Positions 44,274-59,269 of a stretch of DNA of 64,000 nucleotides are shown piece by piece. Location of the stretch: assembly GCF_046630445.1 (NCBI RefSeq), contig NC_092334.1:190842501-190906500 (forward strand), in the 5' to 3' direction. The DNA comes from Rutidosis leptorrhynchoides. Taxonomy: Eukaryota > Streptophyta > Magnoliopsida > Asterales > Asteraceae. The translations under genes were made by a program, and so were the position numbers. Under the pieces are notes generated by a model. The model did no database searches. It was not told where the DNA came from and worked only from the letters and a program-made list of their open reading frames with translations. Position 1 is the first letter of the stretch; each line of letters begins with the position of its first letter.

Positions 44274-47200
44274 ATGGCACCGACTACTCGACACACCGTG
44301 AATATGAATGAAGAGGAATTCCGTACTTTTCTAGCTTCAAACATAGCCGCAGTACAGGCTGCGCTACATACCAACAATAACCTTGGATCTAGCAGTACAG
44401 GAAATCGTGTAGGATGCACCTACAAAGAATTCACTGCCTGCAAACCTTTGGAATTTGATGGAACCGAAGGACCAATCGGATTGAAACGGTGGACCGAGAA
44501 GGTCGAATCGGTGTTTGCCATAAGTAAGTGTACCGAAGAGGACAAAGTAAAGTACGCTACGCATACCTTCACAGGTTCTACATTAACATGGTGGAATACC
44601 TATCTAGAGCAAGTGGGACAAGACGATGCGTACGCACTACCGTGGTCAGCATTCAAGCACTTGATGAACGAGAAGTACCGTCCCAGAACCGAGGTCAATA
44701 AGCTCAAGACAGAACTTAGAGGGTTACGAACCCAAGGATTTGATATTACCACGTACGAAAGACGATTCACAGAATTGTGCCTATTGTGTCCGGGAGCATT
44801 CGAAGATGAGGAAGAGAAGATCGACGCGTTTGTGAAAGGATTACCGGAAAGAATCCAAGAAGATATAAGTTCACACGAGCCCGCCTCCATACAACATGCA
44901 TGTAGAATGGCTCACAAACTAGTGAACCAGATTGAAGAAAGAATTAAAGAACAGACTGCTGAAGAGGCCAATGTGAAGCAAGTCAAAAGAAAGTGGGAGG
45001 AAAACGGTGATAAGAATCACCAATACAACAATAACAGCAATTACAACAATAATCGCAACAATTATCCCAACAATCGCAACATCAATCGCAACTACAACAA
45101 ACGGCCCAACAACAACAACAACAACAACAACAGCAACTACAACAATCATCCCAACAACAATAATTACCGCAACAACAACAACAATCAGAAGCAGCTATGC
45201 CAAAGGTGTGAAAAGAATCACTCGGGGTTCTGCACCAAATTTTGCAATAAGTGTAAAAGAAATGGTCATAGCGCGGCGAAGTGTGAGGTCTATGGACCAG
45301 GGGTTAATAGAACGAAAGGAACAAATGGTGTCGGAACGAGTAATGGCGGAGCAAGTAGTGTCGGAGCAAGTTATGCCAATGTAGTTTGTTATAAATGTGG
45401 AAAACCAGGCCACATTATTAGAAATTGCCCGAACCAGGAGAACACGAATGGACAAGGCCGTGGAAGAGTTTTCAATATTAATGCGGTAGAGGCACAGGAA
45501 GACCCGGAGCTTGTTACGGGTACGTTTCTTATTGACAATAAATCTGCTTACGTTTTATTTGATTCGGGTGCGGATAGAAGCTATATGAGTAGAGATTTTT
45601 GTGCTAAATTAAGTTGTCCATTGACGCCTTTGGATAGTAAATTTTTACTCGAATTAGCAAATGGTAAATTAATTTCAGCAGATAATATATGTCGGAATCG
45701 AGAAATTAAACTGGTTAGCGAAACATTTAAGATTGATTTGATACCAGTAGAGTTAGGGAGTTTTGATGTGATAATCGGTATGGACTGGTTGAAAGAAGTG
45801 AAAGCGGAGATCGTTTGTTACAAAAATGCAATTCGCATTATACGAGAAAAAGGAAAACCCTTAATGGTGTACGGAGAAAAGGGCAACACGAAGCTACATC
45901 TTATTAGTAATTTGAAGGCACAAAAACTAATAAGAAAAGGTTGCTATGCTGTTCTAGCACACGTCGAGAAAGTACAAACTGAAGAAAAGAGCATCAATGA
46001 TGTTCCCGTCGCAAAAGAATTTCCTGATGTATTTCCGAAAGAATTACCGGGATTACCCCCACATCGATCCGTTGAATTTCAAATAGATCTTGTACCAGGA
46101 GCTGCACCAATAGCTCGTGCTCCTTACAGACTCGCACCCAGCGAGATGAAAGAACTGCAAAGCCAATTACAAGAACTTTTAGAGCGTGGTTTCATTCGAC
46201 CAAGCACATCACCGTGGGGAGCTCCTGTTTTGTTTGTCAAGAAGAAAGATGGTACATTCAGGTTGTGTATCGACTACCGAGAGTTGAACAAACTTACCAT
46301 CAAGAACCGCTACCCACTACCGAGAATCGACGACTTATTTGATCAACTACAAGGCTCGTCTGTTTATTCAAAGATTGACTTACGTTCCGGGTATCATCAA
46401 ATGCGGGTGAAAGAAGATGATATTCCAAAGACTGCTTTCAGAACACGTTACGGTTATTACGAGTTTATGGTCATGCCGTTTGGTTTAACTAATGCACCAG
46501 CTGTGTTCATGGACCTTATGAACCGAGTGTGTGGACCATACCTTGACAAGTTTGTCATTGTTTTCATTGATGACATACTTATTTACTCAAAGAATGACCA
46601 AGAACACGGTGAACATTTGAGAAAGGTGTTAGAAGTATTGAGGAAGGAAGAATTGTACGCTAAGTTTTCAAAGTGTGCATTTTGGTTGGAAGAAGTTCAA
46701 TTCCTCGGTCACATAGTGAACAAAGAAGGTATTAAGGTGGATCCGGCAAAGATAGAAACTGTTGAAAAGTGGGAAACCCCGAAAACTCCGAAACACATAC
46801 GCCAGTTTTTAGGACTAGCTGGTTACTACAGAAGTTTCATCCAAGACTTTTCCAGAATAGCAAAACCCTTGACTGCATTAACGCATAAAGGGAAGAAATT
46901 TGAATGGAATGATGAACAAGAGAAAGCATTTCAGTTATTGAAGAAAAAGCTAACTACGGCACCTATATTGTCATTGCCTGAAGGGAATGATGATTTTGTG
47001 ATTTATTGTGATGCATCAAAGCAAGGTCTCGGTTGTGTATTAATGCAACGAACGAAGGTGATTGCTTATGCGTCTAGACAATTGAAGATTCACGAACAAA
47101 ATTATACGACGCATGATTTGGAATTAGGCGCGGTTGTTTTTGCATTAAAGACTTGGAGGCACTACTTATATGGGGTCAAAAGTATTATATATACCGACCA

Positions 47201-48848
47201 CAAAAGTCTTCAACACATATTTAATCAGAAACAACTGAATATGAGGCAGCGTAGGTGGATTGAATTATTGAATGATTACGACTTTGAGATTCGTTACCAC
47301 CCGGGGAAGGCAAATGTGGTAGCCGATGCCTTGAGCAGGAAGGACAGAGAACCCATTCGAGTAAAATCTATGAATATAATGATTCATAATAACATTACTA
47401 CTCAAATAAAGGAGGCGTAACAAGGAGTTTTAAAAGAGGGAAATTTAAAGGATGAAATACCCAAAGGATCGGGGAAGCATCTTAATATTCGGGAAGACGG
47501 AACCCGGTATAGGGCTGAAAGGATTTGAGTACCAAAATTTGGAGATATGAGAGAAATGGTACTTAGAGAAGCTCATAAAACCAGATACTCAATACATCCT
47601 GGAACGGGGAAGATGTACAAGGATCTCAAGAAACATTTTTGGTGGCCGGGTATGAAAGCCGATGTTGCTAAATACGTAGGAGAATGTTTGACGTGTTCTA
47701 AGGTCAAAGCTGAGCATCAGAAACTATCAGGTCTACTTCAACAACCCGAAATCCCGGAATGGAAATGGGAAAACATTACCATGGATTTCATCACTAAATT
47801 GCCAAGGACTGCAAGTGGTTTTGATACTATTTGGGTAATAGTTGATCGTCTCACCAAATCAGCACACTTCCTACCAATAAGAGAAGATGACAAGATGGAG
47901 AAGTTAGTAAGACTGTATTTGAAGGAAGTCGTCTCCAGACATGGAATACCAATCTCTATTATCTCTGATAGGGATGGCAGATTTATTTCAAGATTCTGGC
48001 AGACATTACAGCAAGCATTAGGAACTCGTCTAGACATGAGTACTGCCTATCATCCACAAACTGATGGGCAGAGTGAAAGGACGATACAAACGCTTGAAGA
48101 CATGCTACGAGCATGTGTTATTGATTTCGGAAACAGTTGGGATCGACATCTACCATTAGCAGAATTTTCCTACAACAACAGCTACCATTCAAGCATTGAG
48201 ATGGCGCCGTTTGAAGCACTTTATGGTAGAAAGTGCAGGTCTCCGATTTGTTGGAGTGAAGTGGGGGATAGACAGATTACGGGTCCGGAGATTATACAAG
48301 AAACTACCGAGAAGATCATCCAAATTCAACAACGGTTGAAAACCGCCCAAAGTCGACAAAAGAGCTACGCTGACATTAAAAGAAAAGATATAGAATTTGA
48401 AATTGGAGAGATGGTCATGCTTAAAGTTTCACCTTGGAAAGGCGTTGTTCGATTTGGTAAACGAGGGAAATTAAATCCAAGGTATATTGGACCATTCAAG
48501 ATTATTGATCGTGTCGGACCAGTAGCTTACCGACTTGAGTTACCTCAACAACTCGCGGCTGTACATAACACTTTCCACGTCTCGAATTTGAAGAAATGTT
48601 TTGCTAAAGAAGATCTCACTATTCCGTTAGATGAAATCCAAATCAACGAAAAACTTCAATTCATCGAAGAACCCGTCGAAATAATGGATCGTGAGGTTAA
48701 AAGACTTAAGCAAAACAAGATACCAATTGTTAAGGTTCGATGGAATGCTCGTAGAGGACCCGAGTTCACCTGGGAGCGTGAAGATCAGATGAAGAAGAAA
48801 TACCCGCATCTATTTCCAGAAGATTCGTCAACACCTTCAACAGCTTAA
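44274..48848 (+). pseudogene. Element B gag-pol region, broken
   Basis: Carries the same gag, protease, reverse transcriptase, RNase H, integrase and chromodomain-like parts as element A, in the same order. It is broken in about two places. Roughly twenty amino-acid differences from A are scattered along it. Confidence 0.93.
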
Positions 48849-48883
48849 AATTTCGGGACGAAATTTATTTAACGGGTAGGTAC

Positions 48884-51800
48884 TGTAGTGACCCGAACTT
48901 TTCCAGGTTTATATATATTAATTGAGATTGATATTTACATGATTAAATGTTTCCAACATGTTAAGCAATCAAACTTGTTAAGACTTGATTAATTGAAATA
49001 TGTTTCATATAGACAATTGACCACCCAAGTTGATCGGTGATTCACGAACGTTAAAACTTGTAAAAACTATATGATGACATATATATGGATATATATATAT
49101 AGTTAACATGATAATATGATAAGAAAACATATCATAAAGTATATTAACAATGAACTACATATGTAAAAACAAGACTACTAACTTAATGATTTTTAAACGA
49201 GACATATATGTAACGATTATCGTTGTAAAGACATTTAATGTATATATATCATATTAAGAGATATTCATACATGATAATATCATGATAATATAATAATTTA
49301 AAATCTCATTTGATATTATAAACATTGGGTTAACAACATTTAACAAGATCGTTAACCTAAAGGTTTCAAAACAACACTTTCATGTAACGACTAACGATGA
49401 CTTAACGACTCAGTTAAAATGTATATACATGTAGTGTTTTAATATGTATTTATACACTTTTGAAAGACTTCAATACACTTATCAAAATACTTCTACTTAA
49501 CAAAAATGCTTACAATTACATCCTCGTTCAGTTTCATCAACAATTCTACTCGTATGCACCCGTATTCGTACTCGTACAATACACAGCTTTTAGATGTATG
49601 TACTATTGGTATATACACTTCAATGATCAGCTCTTAGCAGCCCATGTGAGTCACCTAACACATGTGGGAACCATCATTTGGCAACTAGCATGAAATATCT
49701 CATAAAATTACAAAAATATGAGTAATCATTCATGACTTATTTACATGAAAACAAAATTACATATCCTTTATATCTAATCCATACACCAACGACCAAAAAC
49801 ACCTACAAACACTTTCATTCTTCAATTTTCTTCATCTAATTGATCTCTCTCAAGTTCTATCTTCAAGTTCTAAGTGTTCTTCATAAATTCCAAAAGTTCT
49901 AGTTTCATAAAATCAAGAATACTTTCAAGTTTGCTAGCTCACTTCCAATCTTGTAAGGTGATCATCCAACCTCAAGAAATCTTTGTTTCTTACAGTAGGT
50001 TATCATTCTAATACAAGGTAATAATCATATTCAAACTTTGGTTCAATTTCTATAACTATAACAATCTTATTTCAAGTGATGATCTTACTTGAACTTGTTT
50101 TCGTGTCATGATTCTGCTTCAAGAACTTCGAGCCATCCAAGGATCCATTGAAGCTAGATCCATTTTTCTCTTTTCCAGTAGGTTTATCCAAGCAAATTAA
50201 GGTAGTAATGATGTTCATAACATCATTCGATTCATACATATAAAGCTATCTTATTCGAAGGTTTAAACTTGTAATCACTAGAACATAGTTTAGTTAATTC
50301 TAAACTTGTTCGCAAACAAAAGTTAATCCTTCTAACTTGACTTTTAAAATCAACTAAACACATGTTCTATATCTATATGATATGCTAACTTAATGATTTA
50401 AAACCTGGAAACACGAAAAACACCGTAAAACCGGATTTACGCCGTCGTAGTAACACCGCGGGCTGTTTTGGGTTAGTTAATTAAAAACTATGATAAACTT
50501 TGATTTAAAAGTTGTTATTCTGAGAAAATGATTTTTATTATGAACATGAAACTATATCCAAAAATTATGGTTAAACTCAAAGTGGAAGTATGTTTTCTAA
50601 AATGGTCATCTAGACGTCGTTCTTTCGACTGAAATGACTACCTTTACAAAAACGACTTGTAACTTATTTTTCCGACTATAAGCCTATACTTTTTCTGTTT
50701 AGATTCATAAAATAGAGTTCAATATGAAACCATAGCAATTTGATTCACTCAAAACGGATTTAAAATGAAGAAGTTATGGGTAAAACAAGATTGGATAATT
50801 TTTCTCATTTTAGCTACGTGAAAATTGGTAACAAATCTATTCCAACCATAACTTAATCAACTTGTATTGTATATTATGTAATCTTGAGATACCATAGACA
50901 CGTATACAATGTTTCGACCTATCATGTCGACACATCTATATATATTTCGGAACCACCATAGACACTCTATATGTGAATGTTGGAGTTAGCTATACAGGGT
51001 TGAGGTTGATTCCAAAATATATATAGTTTGAGTTGTGATCAATACTGAGATACGTATACACTGGGTCGTGGATTGATTCAAGATAATATTTATCGATTTA
51101 TTTCTGTACATCTAACTGTGGACAACTAGTTGTAGGTTACTAACGATGACAGCTGACTTAATAAACTTAAAACATCAAAATATATTAAAAGTGTTGTAAA
51201 TATATTTTGAACATACTTTAATATATATGTATATATTGTTATAGGTTCGTGAATCAACAGTGGCCAAGTCTTACTTCCCGACGAAGTAAAAATCTGTGAA
51301 AGTGAGTTATAGTCCCACTTTTAAAATCTAATATTTTTGGGATGAGAATACATGCAGGTTTTATAAATGATTTACAAAATAGACACAAGTACGTGAAACT
51401 ACATTCTATGGTTGAATTATCGAAATCGAATATGCCCCTTTTTATTAAGTCTGGTAATCTAAGAATTAGGGAACAGACACCCTAATTGACGCGAATCCTA
51501 AAGATAGATCTATTGGGCTTAACAAACCCCATCCAAAGTACCGGATGCTTTAGTACTTCGAAATTTATATCATATCCGAAGGGTGTCCCGGAATGATGGG
51601 GATATTCTTATATATGCATCTTGTTAATGTCGGTTACCAGGTGTTCACCATATGAATGATTTTTATCTCTATGTATGGGATGTGTATTGAAATATGAAAT
51701 CTTGTGGTCTATTATTATGATTTGATATATATAGGTTAAACCTATAACTCACCAACATTTTTGTTGACGTTTTAAGCATGTTTATTCTCAGGTGATTATT

Positions 51801-52134
51801 AAGAGCTTCCGCTGTCGCATACTTAAATAAGGACAAGATTTGGAGTCCATGTTTGTATGATATTGTGTAAAAACTGCATTCAAGAAACTTATTTTATTGT
51901 AACATATTTGTATTGTAAACCATTATGTAATGGTCGTGTGTAAACAGGATATTTTAGATTATCATTATTTGATAATCTACGTAAAGCTTTTTAAACCTTT
52001 ATTGATGAAATAAAGGTTATGGTTTGTTTTAAAATGAATGCAGTCTTTGAAAAACGTCTCATATAGAGCTCAAAACCTCGCAACGAAATCAATTAATATG
52101 GAACGTTTTTAATCAATAAGAACGGGACATTTCA
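48884..52134 (+). repeat. Element B 3' LTR
   Basis: 3,251 bp, near-identical to 39039-42289; preceded by the polypurine tract and followed by the TCTTA duplication. Confidence 0.95.
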
Positions 52135-52139
52135 TCTTA

Positions 52140-55100
52140 GGTACACATTGAACTTGGCTTACCCATTGACTATCAGAGATTGGATAAATTAAACCTGCAT
52201 CTAGCAGTTTAATAATTTCTTTCTTAACAACATCTTGCATATTAGGATTTAGTCTTCGTTGGCATTGCACATACATTTTATGACCTTCTTCCATAAGGAT
52301 TTTATGTGTGCAATACGAAGGACTTATGCCTTTAATGTCATGAATCTTCCATGCAATAGTTGGTTTATGAGCTTTTAGCACAGAAATGAGTTGAGATTTT
52401 TCATTTTCAGTAAGAGAAGATGATATTATTATAGGTAATTCAGATTCACCATGTAAATAAGCATATTTCAAATGGTTTGAAAGTGGCTTTAACTCTAATG
52501 TCGGTGGTTCTTCTATCGATGATTTGTATCGATATCTGTCTTCTTCTTTTAGCATTTGAATTTCTTCTGTTGTTGGTTCATATCCATTAGCCATAAGTGC
52601 GACTAACATTTCAGCTTCATCAATTGGTTCAGTTCCTTCTCCTAAAGAACATTCTCCTGTTCCTTGTAATTCTGAAAATTCTTCTAACAATTTTGCATGT
52701 GAATCTATAGTTTGAATATAATAACATGTGTCATCTGCAGATTGCGGTTGTTGCATGGCTCTATCAACAGAAAAGGTAACACTCCCGTCCTCTATAATTA
52801 GGGTCAGTTTCTTTCCGAACACATCTATTATTGCTTTAGCCGTGTTTAAGAATGATCTTCCTAATATGAGAGGAACTCGAGAATCTTCTTCCATATCCAG
52901 AATAAAAAAATCTACTGGAAATACTAAAGTACCAACTTTAACTAGCATGTTCTCCATTATCCCTCTAGAATATTTTACTGATCGATCTGCTAGTTGTATG
53001 CTTATTCGTGTTGGTTTCAATTCTCCAAGGTCTAGTTTAGCGTATAATGAATACGACATTAAATTTATACTAGCACCTAAGTCTGCCAATGCTTCTATTG
53101 AACTAAAACTTCCCAGAAAACATGGAATTGTGAAACTTCCTGGATCTGATAATTTTTCTGGTATCTTATTCAACAGCACTGCAGAACAATTAGCATTCAT
53201 AGTAACAGCTGAGAGTTCTTCCATTTTCTTTCTATTTGTGATTAGATCTTTCAGAAATTTAGCATATCTAGGCATTGCTGATATCACATCAATGAAAGGA
53301 AGATTTACATTTATTTGTTTAAACATATCCAAGAATTTGGATTGCTCAGCTTCAAGTCTTTATTTTCTCATTTTACTTGGGTAAAGAAGTGGTGGTTGGT
53401 ATGGTTTAACATAAGGTTTAGCCTTAACTGTGTTATCTTCATTAACCTTTTCAACTACCGGTTCTGATTCCTTCTCTTGTTCAGGTTGTAGTTCTTGTGG
53501 AGTAGGAATAGCGTCATCAGAAATTACAGGTATTTCAGGTGGTTTAAGTGTAATACCACTTCTCGTGGTAATGGCTTTAGCTATTTCATTCCGGGGGTTA
53601 GCATTTGTATTGCTAGGTAGACTTCCCGATTTTCTTTCACCTATCAACCTTGCTAGGTTGCTCACTTCTTGTTCCAGATTTTGTATTGAAACTTGTTGAT
53701 TTCTAAATGCTTGAGCATTTTGTTCATTAGTTTTTTTCTGAGATGTGAAAAACTGAGTTTGAGATTCAACTAGCTTCGACATCATATCTTCTAAATTTGG
53801 CTTTTTATCATCGGTTTGTGGTGGTTTATTTTGAAAAATAGGTCTTTGCTGATTGTAGGTATTATTAGATACTTGTTGATTGCTAGGACCTTGTTGGTTG
53901 TTGTATGGAACATTTCGGTTATAATTTTGATTTTGATTGTAGATTGGTCTTGGCGGTTGATAATTATTCTGATAGTTTTTTCCAGGCCTTTGGTTCATGT
54001 ATGAAACATTCTCTCTTTATTCCATTGTTTGTTCAATACTGAGACAATCTTTTGTCAAATGTGGTCCTCCACACTGCTCACAACTAATTCGTATTGAGTG
54101 AATATCTTTAGTCATCTTTTCCATTCGTCTCTCGACAGCATCTATCTTTGCGGAAATGGAATCGAAGTCATGGCTAGAATCGGCTCTAGCTGCTTTAGAT
54201 GATCTAACGATATCTTTTTCTTGATGCCACTCATGTGAGTGGGAAGCAGTGTTATCAATAATTTTGTAAGCTTCAGTTGCGGTTTTCTTCATAATGGAAC
54301 CACCAGCTGCTATGTCGATGTCTTTTCGTGTAGTGATGTCGCATCCTTGGTAGAATATTTGTACTATTTGATAAGTGTCTAAACCATGTTACGAACATCC
54401 TCTTAACAACTTTCCAAATCTTGTCCACGCCTCATATAGAGTTTCATTTGGCTTTTGCGTGAACGTAACAATTTCTCCTTGAAGTCTTATGGCTTTAGAT
54501 GCCAGAAAGAATTGTTTAAGAAATTTTTCAACTAAAACATCTCATGTATCAATCGCCCCTTCAGGTAACGATTCTAACCAATCTTTGGCTTCTCCCTTTA
54601 AAGTCCAGGGAAATAACATGAGATATATCTGTTCATCCTCAACTTCTCGGATTTTGAATAGAGTACAGATCCTATTAAAGGTACGAAGATGTTCATTTGG
54701 ATCTTCCTTCGGCGCACCACTAAATTGGCATTGATTAGTTACCATGTGTAGGATTTGTCCTTTAATTTCATAATCTGGCGCATTAATGTCTGGTTGAGTA
54801 ATTGCATGACTTTGGCCAGTGCGTTTAGCTCTCATTCGGTCTTCCATACTTAGAGGTTCCAGATTTTCCATGATTGAATTTGTTGAATCTGAATCACTAA
54901 GGGATTCTGACTTAATGGTTTCTTCCTCGACAATTTCTGGATGAGTGATTTGTGGTTCAGGAGGAATGATTAGTGGTTCAGGATCTCGGAATTGTCCCTG
55001 AATATCCTCCGGATTCTCAATTGTGAGGTCGGGTTAAAAAAATGGATTATCAGAAATTTGAATAGGAGTACTTGGTCGACTTGATGACGATTCTAAAGAA

Positions 55101-55240
55101 AAATCAACGGCGACAATATTGGCTAGATGTCTTGATCGAGTTACAGGTGGTGAACGTAAGAAAGGTGGTGAACGTTTTGCTCGGTGCATTCACTGAATAT
55201 TCTATTAGTTATAAAAATAAAAATTATATCAGTTATCAAA
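52140..55240 (-). pseudogene. Athila-like relic: gag, protease, start of RT
   Basis: Read right to left: gag core (about 54.5-54.9 kb, LKGEAKDWLESLP), nucleocapsid-like CEQCGGPHLTKDC (about 54.1 kb), a Gln/Asn-rich linker (53.4-54.0 kb), and the aspartic protease with LADLGASINLMSYSLY and QLADRSVKYSRGI (52.2-53.3 kb). This motif set is typical of the Athila branch. The region is broken in several places. Confidence 0.82.
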
Positions 55241-56460
55241 TTAATAGACTTTTCTGATTTTGCCCACGTTTCGAATAGCCAATAGATGCAGCAGGTAGCC
55301 AGGACCCTTTAAATTGGAAGCCCACAACTCACCACTAACAAATCCAATTATTACTACGAACCAGAAAATTTTGGATGTCTATCAATTTAACCGCTTAAAA
55401 TAATTTTTCGTCGAAGTTTAAAGAAATTTTAGAGAAGAAATAGAAAATTCTATGTCCTAAAAAACTAGAGCGCCGAGAAATAAGAAAGAAAAAAAGCGCG
55501 TCGAAAAATGTAGAAAAATAAACGTCGAAAAACAAACAGTCGAAAAATAAAAATAAGAAAATAAAGCGTCGAAACTTAAAAGTCTAAAAACTAAAATTTA
55601 AAACTTACGTCTAAAGGTATTAAAGCTTAAAAGAAAATTCTATATCTAAAACGGCAATACCTTAAAAAAAGCACTAAAACTTAAAATGGCGTCGCAAAAT
55701 TCTAAAGCACCTAAATCTTAGTCTAAAGAAAAAGCACTTAAGGGATTTTACGGCAAAGCCTAAAAATCTAGAAATAAAAATAACTACGTCAAAATATTAA
55801 ATTTAAACTAATTACGAACGATAAATATATAAATTACGATTAAACGATTAAAATATATAATTTATAAAAAGATGTAAAAAGTGATAAAATTACAATTTTA
55901 TAAAAATATTATTTTTATATTACTATTTTATAAAAGTATTAATTTATTATATTAATAAAACTAATTAAAACACAAATTACAAATTAAAACTAAAAACTAA
56001 ACTAATTAATATTATAATTAACCCTAATTAGGGTTTATAATAATAATAATTATTAATACTCCGTAATTAATGTTGTCAGCAGATGTATCAGACGTGTCAG
56101 ATCGTCTCATGCGGTCGCATTAGTTTTAGCCTACGGATTCATGCGGTCGCATGGCCCAGAAATACAGATCACAAATTGGGCTGCTACATTGTAGCCCGAA
56201 TACTTTTTGTATTTTTTGTTTTTATATTTATATAAAATATTTATATTAATTAAATAAAACTTATATTTAAAAACTAAAATAGAAATAAAAATACTTTATA
56301 ATTTTATATATTTTGAACAACTCTTAAAAATATATATATTTTGTTTTTCTTTTTATATTTTTGTATTTTTAATATTTAAAACGTATTTTTATAAAAAGAA
56401 ATTAAAACTTAATAAAAATCTTTTTTTTTATATAGCGTTTCGCTTCCGGCGTTTAAGAAG
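55241..56460 (-). other. Athila-like relic: untranslated leader
   Basis: About 1.2 kb of AT-rich leader between the primer site and gag. It has degenerate CGTCGAAAAATAAA-type words (55480-55600) and two copies of ATGCGGTCGCAT (56108 and 56142). No reading frame. Confidence 0.65.
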
Positions 56461-56478
56461 TCCCCGGCAACGGCGTCA
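56461..56478 (-). other. Primer-binding site, tRNA-Asp type
   Basis: Plus strand TCCCCGGCAACGGCGTCA; its complement matches, with one difference, the primer site I recall for plant elements primed by tRNA-Asp. It lies 8 bp from the LTR and fixes the relic's orientation as minus. Confidence 0.85.
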
Positions 56479-56486
56479 AAAATACT

Positions 56487-58581
<2,095 letters not shown>

Positions 58582-59269
58582 TAACACCTGGTAACTGACC
58601 TTAACAAGATGCATATAGAATATCCCCATCATTCCGGGACAACCTTCGAACATGATAAATTCGAAGTACTAAAGCATCCGGTACTTTGGATGGGACTTGT
58701 TGGGCCCAATAGATCTATCTTTAGGATTCGCGTCAATTAGGGTGTCTGTTCCCTAATTCTTAGATTACCAGACTAAAAAGGGGCATATTCGGTTTAATAA
58801 TCTAGCCATAGAATGTAGTTTCAATTACTTGTGTCTATCTCGTCAAACATTTATAAAAGACAGCGCATGTATTCTCAGTCCCAAAAATATATATTGCAAA
58901 AGTATTTAAAAAGGGAGCAAATGAAACTCACGATACTGTATTTTGTAGTAAAAATACATATGACGGCACTGAACAAGTGTAGGGTTGGCCTCGGATTCAC
59001 GAACCTATATCATTTATATATATATTAACACATATAATGGTAATCGAACAACTTTATATATTATTATTAGTGATATATCTATTATTTTAATGATTTATGT
59101 GTTCCATTAGTAGCTTAAATATATTTATTTTATATATCTTACCTATTATAACAATAGAGTTAGATTATATGTATTAGATATATTTTTATGTAACTAATAT
59201 TTATTTGGTAAAATAATACGGTTAAATGAAAAGTTGTAATATCTTTATAACGATAATAATAACAATAAC
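58582..59269 (-). repeat. Tekay-like LTR fragment, inverted
   Basis: Reverse complement of the 3' half of the Tekay-type LTR: AACACCTGGTAAC, CATCATTCCGGGACA, GGATTCGCGTCAATTAGGGT and GGATTCACGAACCTATA are all recognisable. More diverged than A or B. It appears to be the older DNA into which the flanking Athila-like LTRs inserted. Confidence 0.8.

Larger units (their letters stand above)
39039..52134 (+). mobile_element. Element B: Tekay-clade chromovirus with F-box gene, broken
   Basis: Same structure as element A: LTRs of 3,251 bp at 39039-42289 and 48884-52134, the primer site, ORF1, the F-box ORF, gag-pol and the polypurine tract. TCTTA at 39034-39038 and 52135-52139 is a perfect target-site duplication. 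By eye the LTRs differ at about five positions, giving an age similar to A, on the order of 0.1 million years or less. Its coding part has about three breaks (ORF1 and gag-pol); the F-box ORF is unbroken. A and B LTRs differ from each other more than within each pair, so these are separate insertions. Confidence 0.95.

Noticed and set aside
25631-52134. Elements A and B as one segmental duplication
   Set aside because: Each has its own perfect but different 5-bp duplication, and within-pair LTR similarity exceeds that between elements.
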